Assembly: GCF_013408925.1 (NCBI RefSeq)
Contig: NZ_JACCAB010000001.1
Location: forward strand, 3,224,001 to 3,288,000
Length of the DNA stretch: 64,000 nt
Source of the DNA: Pedococcus badiiscoriae
Lineage (GTDB): Bacteria > Actinomycetota > Actinomycetes > Actinomycetales > Dermatophilaceae
Direction: 5' to 3'
Shown here: positions 36,399 to 47,111 of the stretch, one piece after another
How the letters are laid out: each line of letters starts with the position of its first letter
Position numbering within the stretch: position 1 is the first letter of the stretch
Notes under the pieces: model-generated
Databases searched by the model: none
What the model was told of the DNA's origin: nothing
The model's input: only the letters and a program-made list of their open reading frames with translations
Program-made: the position numbers and the translations under genes

Positions 36399-36986
36399 TC
36401 ACTCCCGCACGGCCGGCGGCAGCTCGTCGTCGAACTCGACCGTGCGGGGCAGGTCGGCGTGGCCGGCGAGGCGGAACCAGCGGACGACCCCCTTGCGCCG
36501 GACCCGCTGCACGTCGGTGACCGCGTCGTTCAGGAAGCGCCTGGCCAGCTGCACCCGGATGCCGGCCGCCTCCACCCGCTGGAGGCCACTGACCCCGAGC
36601 GCCCCGGCCTCCGCGCCGCGCAGGGTGCCCACGACGTCCGCCGTGAGCGCCGCCTGGAGGGCGGCCGTCAGGTCGTTCTCCAGCTCCTCCCTCCCGCCGA
36701 ACCGCTGGCCGTCGAGGAGGTCGTCCTCGAGAGCGCGCTCGTTGTGGGCCTCGAGGGACCCGGATGCGGCTCCCGCGAGCATGAAGGCGCTGGCGGGGTC
36801 GAGCAGGCCCGAGTTGGCCAGCTCGAGGGTCGCCTCGGCGCGGCGCACGAGCTGGGCGTCCAGCGCGGACAGCGCGCCCTCGGCCCGGGTGTGCAGCCGG
36901 TCGAGGCGGGCCGCGTTGTAGGACAGGTACCAGGCGACACCGATCAGCACGGCCACGACCACGACGCCCCACGTCAGCCAGTCCAT
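36399..36986 (-). CDS. LemA-like single-span membrane protein of the PIM cluster
   Basis: 195 aa. N-terminal membrane helix (LTWGVVVVAVLIGVAWYLS, residues about 4-22), then helical segments resembling LemA topology (YNAARLDRLHTRAEGALSA, LDAQLVRRAEATLELANSG). The family is not characterised. It occupies the place of Rv2609c beside pimA, a protein annotated as mutT/Nudix-like; no Nudix box is seen here. ATG 36986 overlaps the pimA stop by one base (TGATG). Resemblance to LemA is by eye only. Confidence 0.65.
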   Translation of the reverse strand: MDWLTWGVVVVAVLIGVAWYLSYNAARLDRLHTRAEGALSALDAQLVRRAEATLELANSGLLDPASAFMLAGAASGSLEAHNERALEDDLLDGQRFGGREELENDLTAALQAALTADVVGTLRGAEAGALGVSGLQRVEAAGIRVQLARRFLNDAVTDVQRVRRKGVVRWFRLAGHADLPRTVEFDDELPPAVRE

Positions 36987-38173
36987 CAGCCCTCTCCTCC
37001 CCTGCGACCGCGCAGCAGCCGCGTCCATCTCGTGTCGGCGACCGGGTCGGCGCGGGAGTCCTCCGAACCGTGCGTGACCGTGTCGTAGACCGCCATGACG
37101 TCCTCGGCGACGACCGACCAGTCGAACACCCACGCCCGGCGGTGTCCGGCCTCGCCGAGCCGTGCGCGCTCCGCAGGGTCGCCCAGCAGGCGCAACAGCT
37201 GCCGAGCCAGGTCGGCCCCGTCCTCGCTGGTGAACGTCGCCCCGGCCTGTCCGCCGTCGAGGACCCGGACGAACGCCGGCAGGTTGCTCGCCACGACCGG
37301 CGCTCCGGCGCTCATCGCCTCGACCAGCACGATGCCGAAGCTCTCTCCCCCGGTGTGCGGCGCGACGTAGAGGTCGACCGATGACAGCAGCACGGCCTTG
37401 TCGTCGTCGCTGACCGTGCCGAGGAAGTGGGTGGCAGCGGCCACGGCCGGGTCGAGGCGCTCTCGAGCGGCCTGCACGTCACCGGGCCCGGCCACCAGCA
37501 CCCGAGTCCCGGGATACCTGGCCAGGACGGCCGGCAGGGCCGCGGCCAGCACCGGAAGGCCCTTGCGCGGCTCGTCGATCCGCCCGAGGAACGCGATGGT
37601 GGGGGCGGACTCGGTGCCCGTCCACTCGGCGGCAGGCAGGGCATCGGCGAACCGGGAGACGTTGACCCCGTTGGGGATGACGACCGCATCCCCTCCCAGG
37701 TGGGTGGTGACGGTCCGCCGGGCATCCTCCGAGACGGCGATCCGGCCGTTGATCTTCTCCAGGCTCGGGCGCAGCAGCGGGTAGGCCGCCTGCATCGCGC
37801 GGGACCGCAGGTTCGACGTGTGGAAGGTGGCCACCACGGGGCCCTCGGCCGACCACAGGGCCAGCAGCGCGATGCTGGGCGTCACGGGCTCGTGGATGTG
37901 CAGCACGTCGAAGTCGCCCGCCTCCAGCCAGCGGCCGACCCGCGCGGCGGTCAGCGGCCCGAAGTTCAGCCGGGCGACGGAGCCGTTGTACCGCACCGGA
38001 ACGGCGCGGCCGACGGACTCGACGTAGTCGGGCAGGGGGGTGTCCTCGTCGGCCGGTGCGAGGACCGAGGCGTGGTGTCCCTGGCCGAGGAAGTGCTCCG
38101 CGAGGTCGCGGACGTGGTACTGCACTCCCCCGGGCACGTCGAAGGAGTAGGGGCAGACGATGCCGATCCTCAT
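36986..38173 (-). CDS. pimA: Phosphatidyl-myo-inositol mannosyltransferase PimA
   Basis: 395 aa GT4 glycosyltransferase that adds the first mannose of phosphatidylinositol mannosides. N-terminal CPYSFDVPGGVQYHVRDLAE (GGVQ acceptor loop), VLHIHEPVTPS, and the GDP-mannose site PHTGGESFGIVLVEAMSAG with the E-x7-E motif. Uses inositol lipid from the PI(P) synthase encoded upstream. ATG 38173 overlaps the acyltransferase stop (ATGA). Same order as Rv2609c-Rv2612c. Confidence 0.92.
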   Translation of the reverse strand: MRIGIVCPYSFDVPGGVQYHVRDLAEHFLGQGHHASVLAPADEDTPLPDYVESVGRAVPVRYNGSVARLNFGPLTAARVGRWLEAGDFDVLHIHEPVTPSIALLALWSAEGPVVATFHTSNLRSRAMQAAYPLLRPSLEKINGRIAVSEDARRTVTTHLGGDAVVIPNGVNVSRFADALPAAEWTGTESAPTIAFLGRIDEPRKGLPVLAAALPAVLARYPGTRVLVAGPGDVQAARERLDPAVAAATHFLGTVSDDDKAVLLSSVDLYVAPHTGGESFGIVLVEAMSAGAPVVASNLPAFVRVLDGGQAGATFTSEDGADLARQLLRLLGDPAERARLGEAGHRRAWVFDWSVVAEDVMAVYDTVTHGSEDSRADPVADTRWTRLLRGRRGGEG

Positions 38174-39069
38174 ACGAACACCCGCTGGAGCATGTGCCAG
38201 TCGGCGGTGTGCTCCACGATTGCCGTGCCGAGCACGTCGGCGCAGGCCTGCGTCATCGCGACCGCCTTGGCCCGGGTCGTGCCGGTCGAGGGCACCTCGA
38301 CCCGGTCGTGGAAGGTGATGACGATGCGGTGCCGCCAGGTCGAGGTGTCGAGCCGCTCGTAGTGGATCGACACGGGGTGCAGCGCCGCGCCGGAGCCCAG
38401 CGCCAGCGCCGCCGGTCCAGCGGCCATCTTCGACCGGTGGCCACACAGGTCGACCTCGATGCCGCGGTCGGTCAGGTCGCGGTCCGCCAGCAGCGGCATC
38501 AGCACCGGTGCGGCGAGGTGGCCCCGCAGCTGCGCGAACACGTCCCCGCCACCGGTCAGCGGCAGGATCGTCATCCCGAGCGACTCCCGGAAGGCGAGGA
38601 ACTCGGCATACACCTCCTCGGGCTCGAGGCGTTCGGCGACGGTGACGACGGGCGCGAGCTCCTTGGTACCCCACGCGCCGGCCAGGTCCCAGTTGCCGAG
38701 GTGACCGAGGAAGCACACGACCGGTCGTCCCGCCGCGAGCTCGGCCCGCACCGGCCCGTCGCCCTCCACCCGCACCATGGCGGCGACCTGCTCAGCAGTG
38801 CGGTCGGGAAGCCGGAACGCCTCGCAGTAGTAACGCAGGTAGGAGCGCATGCCCGCGCGCACCAGGGCATCGAGCCCGGCGTCGTCGAGCTCGGGCCGCA
38901 CCGTCGCGTAGTTGCTCCGCAGGCGCTGCACGCCCTTGCCACCCCGGGCGACGGTCAGGTCCGCGATCTGCTCGAACACCGTGTATGCCGTGCGCTCGGG
39001 CAGCATCCGCACGGTGCGCCACCCAAGGCGGTAGCCGCTGACGGCGAGGAGGTCGCCGAGGCCGGTCAT
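38170..39069 (-). CDS. Phosphatidylinositol mannoside acyltransferase (PatA/HtrB-type)
   Basis: 299 aa. Lipid A acyltransferase-like family; the catalytic HX4D motif is FLGHLGNWDLAG, followed by PLLADRDLTDRGIEVDLCG and GAALHPVSIHYERLD. In mycobacteria Rv2611c (PatA) acylates the mannose of PIM1/PIM2. ATG 39069 is supported by the start of homologous sequence (MTGLGDLLAVSGYRLGW). The start follows the PI(P)-synthase stop by 13 bases and the stop overlaps pimA. Confidence 0.88.
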   Translation of the reverse strand: MTGLGDLLAVSGYRLGWRTVRMLPERTAYTVFEQIADLTVARGGKGVQRLRSNYATVRPELDDAGLDALVRAGMRSYLRYYCEAFRLPDRTAEQVAAMVRVEGDGPVRAELAAGRPVVCFLGHLGNWDLAGAWGTKELAPVVTVAERLEPEEVYAEFLAFRESLGMTILPLTGGGDVFAQLRGHLAAPVLMPLLADRDLTDRGIEVDLCGHRSKMAAGPAALALGSGAALHPVSIHYERLDTSTWRHRIVITFHDRVEVPSTGTTRAKAVAMTQACADVLGTAIVEHTADWHMLQRVFV

Positions 39070-39082
39070 CTCGGGCGGCCGC

Positions 39083-39697
39083 TCAGGAGGCTTCGACCAG
39101 GGCTTGCCGACGCACGAGCAGCATGCGCTGGAACACCGTGACGAGGCTGGCGACGGCGAGCAGGGCAAGCACGACCGTGAGCACGACCTCGGGCAGGCCC
39201 AGACCCACCAGCCCGGTCACGGCAAGCACGGCGACGAGCCGGTCGGCACGCTCCGCGATCCCCACGTTCGCGGTGAACCCCAGACCCTCTGCGCGGGCCT
39301 TGGCGTAGGACACCACGCTGCCCAGGATGAGGCAGGCGAGCGCGAGCACGGCCATCAGGAAGTTGGCGCCGCTGCCGGCATACCAGAGCACGAGGCCTCC
39401 GAAGATGGCGGAGTCGCCGACGCGGTCCAGCGTGGAGTCGAGGTACGCCCCCCACTTGCCGGAGCGGCCGGACATCCGCGCCATCACGCCGTCGACGGTG
39501 TCGGAGAAGACGAAGAGGGTGATGACCAGGGTGCCCCAGAAGAACTCGTGCCGGGGGTAGAAGGCCAGGGCGCCGACGCACACGCCGATCGTCCCGACGA
39601 TCGTCACGATGTCAGGGCTGATCCCCAGCGCGAGGAACAACCGGGCGACCGGCGTGAAGATCCTCGTGAAGAGGGCGCGTGCGTACTTGTTGAGCAT
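39083..39697 (-). CDS. Phosphatidylinositol(phosphate) synthase
   Basis: 204 aa CDP-alcohol phosphatidyltransferase. Catalytic motif SDTVDGVMARMSGRSGKWGA then YLDSTLDR matches D-x2-D-G-x2-A-R-x8-G-x3-D-x3-D. The neighbouring pimA and PIM acyltransferase, and the match in order with Rv2612c (pgsA1), indicate inositol phosphate as acceptor. Six membrane helices are expected. Upstream of the PIM acyltransferase on the same strand. Confidence 0.9.
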   Translation of the reverse strand: MLNKYARALFTRIFTPVARLFLALGISPDIVTIVGTIGVCVGALAFYPRHEFFWGTLVITLFVFSDTVDGVMARMSGRSGKWGAYLDSTLDRVGDSAIFGGLVLWYAGSGANFLMAVLALACLILGSVVSYAKARAEGLGFTANVGIAERADRLVAVLAVTGLVGLGLPEVVLTVVLALLAVASLVTVFQRMLLVRRQALVEAS

Positions 39698-39709
39698 GGT
39701 GGGGTCAGC

Positions 39710-40165
39710 CTACTGAGGCCGGGCCGCCGACCCTGCAACCCCGCTGTCGGACGGTTTCGTGGGAGCGCATGCCGGGGTGCCGCCGGGAAGGGCGTACCGG
39801 TGGTCCGCCACCCACGTGTAGACCCGCCCGGCGACCCAGCTGATCCCCGGCAGCGTGACGAGGTGGCCCAGCGGCCGCCACAGCGGGGCGCCGTGCTTGA
39901 GACCCTCGGCGATGGCCAGGTGGGCGGACGCGACGCTCCCGTCCGGGCGGACGAACTGCGCGGCCTCGATGCAGTCCTGCTCGGTGAGCCCGAACCGACC
40001 GAGGTCGACCTGCTGCCACGGCTGGATGTCGTACCGGCTCCGGCGGTCCACCCACCGCGTGGCGAACCGGGCACTGGTCGTGCAGAACCCGCAGTCGCCG
40101 TCGAAGATGAGCAGCCCCCGCGCCCGTCCCGAGCCTGTCCTCGTCACCGCGTCCATGTCCCCCAC
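39710..40165 (-). CDS. DCC-family thiol-disulfide oxidoreductase-like protein (DUF393)
   Basis: 151 aa. The family motif DGDCGFC appears near residue 22 (LLIFDGDCGFCTTSARF), followed by LWRPLGHLVTLPGISWVAGRVYTWVADHRY. DUF393 proteins have a thioredoxin-like pattern without proven activity. GTG 40165 was chosen; ATG 40156 lacks space for a ribosome site and GTG 40177 overlaps the HIT gene. It is inserted between the HIT gene and the PI(P) synthase. Confidence 0.78.
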   Translation of the reverse strand: MGDMDAVTRTGSGRARGLLIFDGDCGFCTTSARFATRWVDRRSRYDIQPWQQVDLGRFGLTEQDCIEAAQFVRPDGSVASAHLAIAEGLKHGAPLWRPLGHLVTLPGISWVAGRVYTWVADHRYALPGGTPACAPTKPSDSGVAGSAARPQ

Positions 40166-40169
40166 TCTG

Positions 40170-40709
40170 TCACCCACCGACCCCGGGCCATGCGGCGACC
40201 AGGCGCGAGCGGACGTCCTCGAGCAGCATCGGCAGGGCCTTGGTCTGCCCGATGACCGGCAGGAAGTTCATGTCGCCGCCCCACCGCGGCACGATGTGCT
40301 GGTGAAGGTGGGCCTGGACGCCCGCGCCGGCCACGGCGCCCTGGTTCATCCCGATGTTGTAGCCGTGCGGGGCCGACGCCGCGTCGATCGCGGCGATGAC
40401 CTGCTTGGTGAGCAGGGTGAACTCGGTCGTCTCCTCGTCCGTCAGGTCGACGTAGAGCGAGGCGTGGCGGTAGGGGCAGACCAGGACGTGACCGGGGTTG
40501 TAGGGGAACAGGTTCATCACGACGAAGCAGGTGGTGCCGCGGTGCACGATGAGCCCGGCCTGGTCGTCCTTGGCCGGCGCCGCGCAGAACGGGCAGCCGT
40601 CTCCCGCGTCCTCGCTGGGACGCTCCCCCGTCACGTACGCCATCCGGTGCGGGGTCCACAGCCGCTCGAAGCCGTCACGCGTCCCCGCGAAGTCCGTGTC
40701 GGGCTCCAT
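40170..40709 (-). CDS. HIT-family AP4A phosphorylase-like protein
   Basis: 179 aa. HIT motif HLHQHIVPRW (HxHxHxx) plus zinc ligands CPFCAAP near residue 47. The homologue Rv2613c is a diadenosine tetraphosphate phosphorylase, which fits this location. ATG 40709 has AGGGG 7 bases upstream; ATG 40733 is an alternative two bases after the thrS stop. Downstream of thrS, so probably co-transcribed with it. Confidence 0.88.
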   Translation of the reverse strand: MEPDTDFAGTRDGFERLWTPHRMAYVTGERPSEDAGDGCPFCAAPAKDDQAGLIVHRGTTCFVVMNLFPYNPGHVLVCPYRHASLYVDLTDEETTEFTLLTKQVIAAIDAASAPHGYNIGMNQGAVAGAGVQAHLHQHIVPRWGGDMNFLPVIGQTKALPMLLEDVRSRLVAAWPGVGG

Positions 40710-40735
40710 CGCGTCGCCCCTGCTCAGACCCATGC

Positions 40736-42721
40736 TCAGACCTGACGACGTGAGGCGACGGCCTCGACGACCTCCGCGATCGCGTCCGCGATCGGCACCC
40801 CGTTCTTCTGCTCGCCGTTGCGGTAGCGGAACGACACCGCGCCTGCGCTGCGGTCCTCCTCGCCGGCGATGAGGGTGAACGGTACCTTGGACTTGCTCGC
40901 GTTGCGGATCTTCTTCGGGAACCGGTCGTCGCTCTCGTCGAGCTCGACCCGGATCCCCTTGGCCTTCATCTGCGAGAGCACGTCCCAGAGGTAGTCGTTG
41001 AACTCGTCGGCCACCGGGATCCCCAGCACCTGCACCGGGGACAGCCACACGGGGAACGCCCCCGCGTAGTGCTCGACGAGCACGCCGATGAACCGCTCGA
41101 TCGAGCCGAACTTCGCCGAGTGGATCATCACCGGCTGCTTCCTCGAGCCGTCGGAGGCCTGGTACTCGAGGCCGAACCGCTCGGGCTGGTTGAAGTCGTA
41201 CTGGATGGTCGACATCTGCCAGGTTCGCCCGATGGCGTCGCGCGCCTGCACCGAGATCTTGGGCCCGTAGTAGGCGGCTCCACCCGGGTCGGGCACGAGC
41301 TCGAGCCCGGACTCGGCGGCGACCTGCTCGAGGACGGAGGTGGCCACCTCCCACTGCTCGTCGGAGCCGATGAACTTGTCCTTCTTGTCGCCCTCGGTGT
41401 CACGGGTCGACAGCTCGAGGTAGAAGTCGTCGAGCCCGAAGTCGCGGAACAGGCCGAGGCAGAAGTCGAGCAGGTGCTTGACCTCGCCGGGCGCCTGCTC
41501 GGCGGTGACGTAGGAGTGCGAGTCGTCCTGGGTCATGCCGCGCACCCGGGTGAGGCCGTGCACCACGCCGGACTTCTCGAACCGGTAGACCGAGCCGAAC
41601 TCGAACAGCCGCAACGGCAACTCGCGGTAGGACCGACCGCGCGAGCGGAAGATGAGGTTGTGCATCGGGCAGTTCATCGCCTTGAGGCGGTACTCGGTGC
41701 CCTCGAACTCCATCGGCGGGAACATGGTGTCCGCGTAGTACGGCAGGTGGCCCGAGGTGTGGAACAGGCCGTCCTTGCTGATGTGCGGGGTCCCGACGTA
41801 CTCGAAGCCCTCCTCGATGTGGCGGCGACGGACGTAGTCCTCCATCTCGCGCTTGATGATCCCGCCCTTGGGGTGGAACACGGCCAGGCCCGACCCGAGC
41901 TCGTCGGGGAAGCTGAAGAGGTCGAGCTCGGCGCCCAGCTTGCGGTGGTCGCGCTTCTCGGCCTCGGCGAGCCGGTCGAGGTAGGCCTTGAGCTCGTCCT
42001 TGGTCGGCCAGGCGGTGCCGTAGACGCGCTGGAGCTGCGGGTTCTTCTCACTGCCCCGCCAGTAGGCGCCGCCGCTGCGCATCAGCTTGAACGCGTTGCC
42101 GAGCACCTTGGTCGACGGCACGTGGGGACCTCGGCAGAGGTCGCCCCAGGCCCGTGACCCGTCGCGCTTGAGGTTGTCGTAGATGGTGAGCTGGGCCCCG
42201 CCGACCTCGACGTCGGCTCCTTCGGCGGCATCGCCGGCTGCTCCGCCCTTGAGCCCGATCAGCTCGATCTTGTAGGGCTCGTCGGCCAGCTCGACGGCGG
42301 CCTGCGCGTCGGTGACCTCGCGGCGCGCGAAGGTCTGGCCCTCGTTGACGATGCGCTGCATGACCTTCTCGAGGGCCTTGAGGTCCTCGGGGGTGAACGG
42401 CTCGGCGACGTCGAAGTCGTAGTAGAACCCGTCGCGCACCGGCGGACCGATGCCCAGCTTCGCCTTGGGGTTCACCTCCTGGACTGCCTGCGCCAGGACG
42501 TGGGCGGCGCTGTGCCGCAGCACGTCCAGCCCGTCCTGCTCCTGCGCGGTCACCGGCTCGACGGCGTCGCCGTCGGCCAGCACGTGCGCGAGGTCGCGCA
42601 GCTCACCGTTGACGCGGGCCACGAGGACCGCCCGGTCCCCCTCGAACAGGTCGGCAGCGGTCGTCTGCTCCGGCACCGATCGCTCGCTTCCGGCGACGGT
42701 GACGGTGATCTGGGCAGACAC
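40736..42721 (-). CDS. thrS: Threonyl-tRNA synthetase
   Basis: 661 aa. TGS domain ([16 protein letters not shown]), editing domain with the Zn-binding [11 protein letters not shown] and the Cys-x3-His-like region in [13 protein letters not shown], and class II catalytic core: [20 protein letters not shown] (Zn Cys), RYEKSG-like motif 2 [13 protein letters not shown] and C-terminal anticodon domain. GTG 42721 has AGGAG 8 bases upstream. The 171-base gap to divergent furA has no T-box. Confidence 0.95.
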   Translation of the reverse strand: MSAQITVTVAGSERSVPEQTTAADLFEGDRAVLVARVNGELRDLAHVLADGDAVEPVTAQEQDGLDVLRHSAAHVLAQAVQEVNPKAKLGIGPPVRDGFYYDFDVAEPFTPEDLKALEKVMQRIVNEGQTFARREVTDAQAAVELADEPYKIELIGLKGGAAGDAAEGADVEVGGAQLTIYDNLKRDGSRAWGDLCRGPHVPSTKVLGNAFKLMRSGGAYWRGSEKNPQLQRVYGTAWPTKDELKAYLDRLAEAEKRDHRKLGAELDLFSFPDELGSGLAVFHPKGGIIKREMEDYVRRRHIEEGFEYVGTPHISKDGLFHTSGHLPYYADTMFPPMEFEGTEYRLKAMNCPMHNLIFRSRGRSYRELPLRLFEFGSVYRFEKSGVVHGLTRVRGMTQDDSHSYVTAEQAPGEVKHLLDFCLGLFRDFGLDDFYLELSTRDTEGDKKDKFIGSDEQWEVATSVLEQVAAESGLELVPDPGGAAYYGPKISVQARDAIGRTWQMSTIQYDFNQPERFGLEYQASDGSRKQPVMIHSAKFGSIERFIGVLVEHYAGAFPVWLSPVQVLGIPVADEFNDYLWDVLSQMKAKGIRVELDESDDRFPKKIRNASKSKVPFTLIAGEEDRSAGAVSFRYRNGEQKNGVPIADAIAEVVEAVASRRQV

Positions 42722-42750
42722 GGTGCTCACTCCTGGTGATGGGACGACTG

Positions 42751-42786
42751 GGTATGCCGCGTGCACAGGCGCGCAGGCGGCATACC
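42751..42786. repeat. Inverted pair of the iterated octamer between thrS and furA
   Basis: GGTATGCCGC (42751-42760) and GCGGCATACC (42777-42786) form a perfect 10-bp inverted repeat with a 16-base spacer in the leader region of thrS. Each arm contains one exact octamer copy. It could form a hairpin in the thrS 5' UTR. Confidence 0.7.
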
Positions 42787-42825
42787 GATGCTATCGGCCG
42801 GGTGTGCGCACCCGCGCGCGAGTTG

Positions 42826-42840
42826 TTCCGGACCGCGGAA
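42826..42840. promoter_or_regulatory. Dyad upstream of furA
   Basis: TTCCG-gaccg-CGGAA is a perfect 5-bp inverted repeat about 17 bases upstream of the furA -35 box and inside the thrS-furA intergenic region. A regulatory role is inferred from position. Confidence 0.35.
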
Positions 42841-42856
42841 AGCCCTCTCAGAAATC

Positions 42857-42885
42857 TTGACTCGTTCCAGAAACGAGACCAGACT
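42857..42885 (+). promoter_or_regulatory. furA-katG promoter with internal inverted repeat
   Basis: -35 TTGACT (42857-42862) and -10 CAGACT (42880-42885) are 17 bases apart, and the -10 ends 7 bases before the furA GTG. The spacer holds CTCGTT-ccaga-AACGAG (42861-42877), a perfect 6-bp inverted repeat and the best candidate for FurA autoregulatory binding. Confidence 0.6.
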
Positions 42886-42892
42886 GCGGAAC

Positions 42893-45698
<2,806 letters not shown>

Positions 45699-45735
45699 CG
45701 ACGACGCGCCGTGGTCGCCGCCCATCCGGTCCTGC

Positions 45736-46446
45736 TCAGCCGGTCCCGGTGGTGGCGGCCACGGTGGACGCCACGATCGCCGCCGTGACGGCCGCTTGGA
45801 CGTCCTGGACGGCCTTGCGCACGGCCTCGGCGCCCCACTCCGCGTCGGCGACCGCCTTGCCCCGGGCACGCAGCTCGCGCCTGGGCTGGTCCGGGAAGAG
45901 CTTGGGCAGCAGGTCGACGGCGTGCAGCAGGGCGACCAGGGCAGAGGTCCGCGCGTCGGGCTTCGTGCCGGTCACCACGGCGGCATACACCCTGTCGCGG
46001 ATCTCGCGCTCGACCTCGGGCCGTGCGAGCAGCCACGCGTGGGTGGGAAACACGCCGAGGACCTTGCCCTGCCGGTGGGTGAGGACCCCCTCGGCAGCCA
46101 GGTCGCCGAGGACAGCGTCCTTGAGACCTCCGGCCCTGTCCTTCCAGGCGCTCATGCCCCCGATCCGGCCGACCGCGTCCTTGGGCTTGCGGTTGTGGGC
46201 CAGCTCGGCCACCTCGGCGAGGCGGGGGTCTGCCACGGCCACGGTCTTGGTTGCGCGGACCAGCCGACCGGGCTTGTACTCCGGGTCACCCGGTTCGGTC
46301 AGCCGCAGCACCCCGTCGAAGGTCAGGTCGACGATCGCGGCGCCGGCCACGGCCGCCTTGAGCTTGGTGCTGTCGACAAGAGGCCTGCCGGACTCGTCGT
46401 CCAGGGCGAGCAGGAGGAACTCGGCGGTCAGCGGGCGCGTCGTCAT
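45736..46446 (-). CDS. GPP34 (GOLPH3)-family protein
   Basis: 236 aa, all-helical GPP34 domain: TAEFLLLALDDESGRPLVD, AAIVDLTFDGVLRLT and the C-terminal ARTSALVALLHAVDLLPKLF, with ARGKAVADAEWGAEAVRKAV. Eukaryotic members bind phosphatidylinositol 4-phosphate on Golgi membranes; the bacterial role is unknown. TACGAT (46453-46458) ends 6 bases before ATG 46446. Convergent with katG. Confidence 0.85.
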   Translation of the reverse strand: MTTRPLTAEFLLLALDDESGRPLVDSTKLKAAVAGAAIVDLTFDGVLRLTEPGDPEYKPGRLVRATKTVAVADPRLAEVAELAHNRKPKDAVGRIGGMSAWKDRAGGLKDAVLGDLAAEGVLTHRQGKVLGVFPTHAWLLARPEVEREIRDRVYAAVVTGTKPDARTSALVALLHAVDLLPKLFPDQPRRELRARGKAVADAEWGAEAVRKAVQDVQAAVTAAIVASTVAATTGTG

Positions 46447-46560
46447 GCGGCCATCGTACGAAGCGGGTCCCCTCGCGTCTGTGCTTCTGCGCCCGTGCTT
46501 CCGCCCCCGTGCTGTGTGGCCCCCTCTCGGCTCGAGCAGGTGATGGGGTTCGATGGAGGC

Positions 46561-47091
46561 ATGTCACCGCTGAAGCCACCGGGGCCTGGTCGGTTGGCGG
46601 TCTCGACAGTCCCGTTCGCAGATCCGCGGGTCCAGCGGCTCGTCGACGAGGTGCAGGCCCACTACGTCGTCATCTACGGCGGCCCCGACAGGTCGCCCGT
46701 GGACCCCACCGAGTTCGAGCCACCCCGCGGCCTGTTCGCCCTCGGCACCATCGACGGCCAGGACGTCGCCATGGGCGGCTGGCGCCATCGGCCCGACCTG
46801 ACCGAGCTGTTCGGCGGGGCGCTCGTGGCCGAGATCAAGCGGATGTATGTCGCGCCGCCCGGAAGGCGCCAGGGCCATGCCCGCCGGATCCTCACCTTCC
46901 TGGAGGACACCGCCCGCGAGGCAGGCGCCGAGGTGCTCGTCCTCGAGACCGGCCTGATGCAGCCCGACGCCATCGCCCTCTACGAGGCCAGCGGCTACGA
47001 GCCGACGGTGCGGTTCGGGCACTACGCCAGCTCGGACCTCGCCCGGTACTTCGCCAAGCGGCTGACCCCAGCGCCCCAGGCATCGTCCTGA
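46561..47091 (+). CDS. GNAT-family N-acetyltransferase
   Basis: 176 aa. Acetyl-CoA motif IKRMYVAPPGRRQGHARRIL (R/QxxGxA as RRQGHA), LETGLMQPDAIALYEASGY and a C-terminal GHYASSDLARYFAKRL. The substrate is unknown. ATG 46561 taken; ATG 46542 would add six residues. Divergent from the GPP34 gene; the gap to FUSC has an imperfect CCTGAC/GTCAGG hairpin (47087-47103). Confidence 0.8.
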   Translation: MSPLKPPGPGRLAVSTVPFADPRVQRLVDEVQAHYVVIYGGPDRSPVDPTEFEPPRGLFALGTIDGQDVAMGGWRHRPDLTELFGGALVAEIKRMYVAPPGRRQGHARRILTFLEDTAREAGAEVLVLETGLMQPDAIALYEASGYEPTVRFGHYASSDLARYFAKRLTPAPQASS

Positions 47092-47111
47092 CGGTCGGTC
47101 AGGTCGGTCGG

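Noticed and set aside
42722-42892. T-box or other riboswitch in the thrS leader
   Set aside because: No specifier stem, T-box consensus or antiterminator was found; the only structure is the octamer inverted pair.
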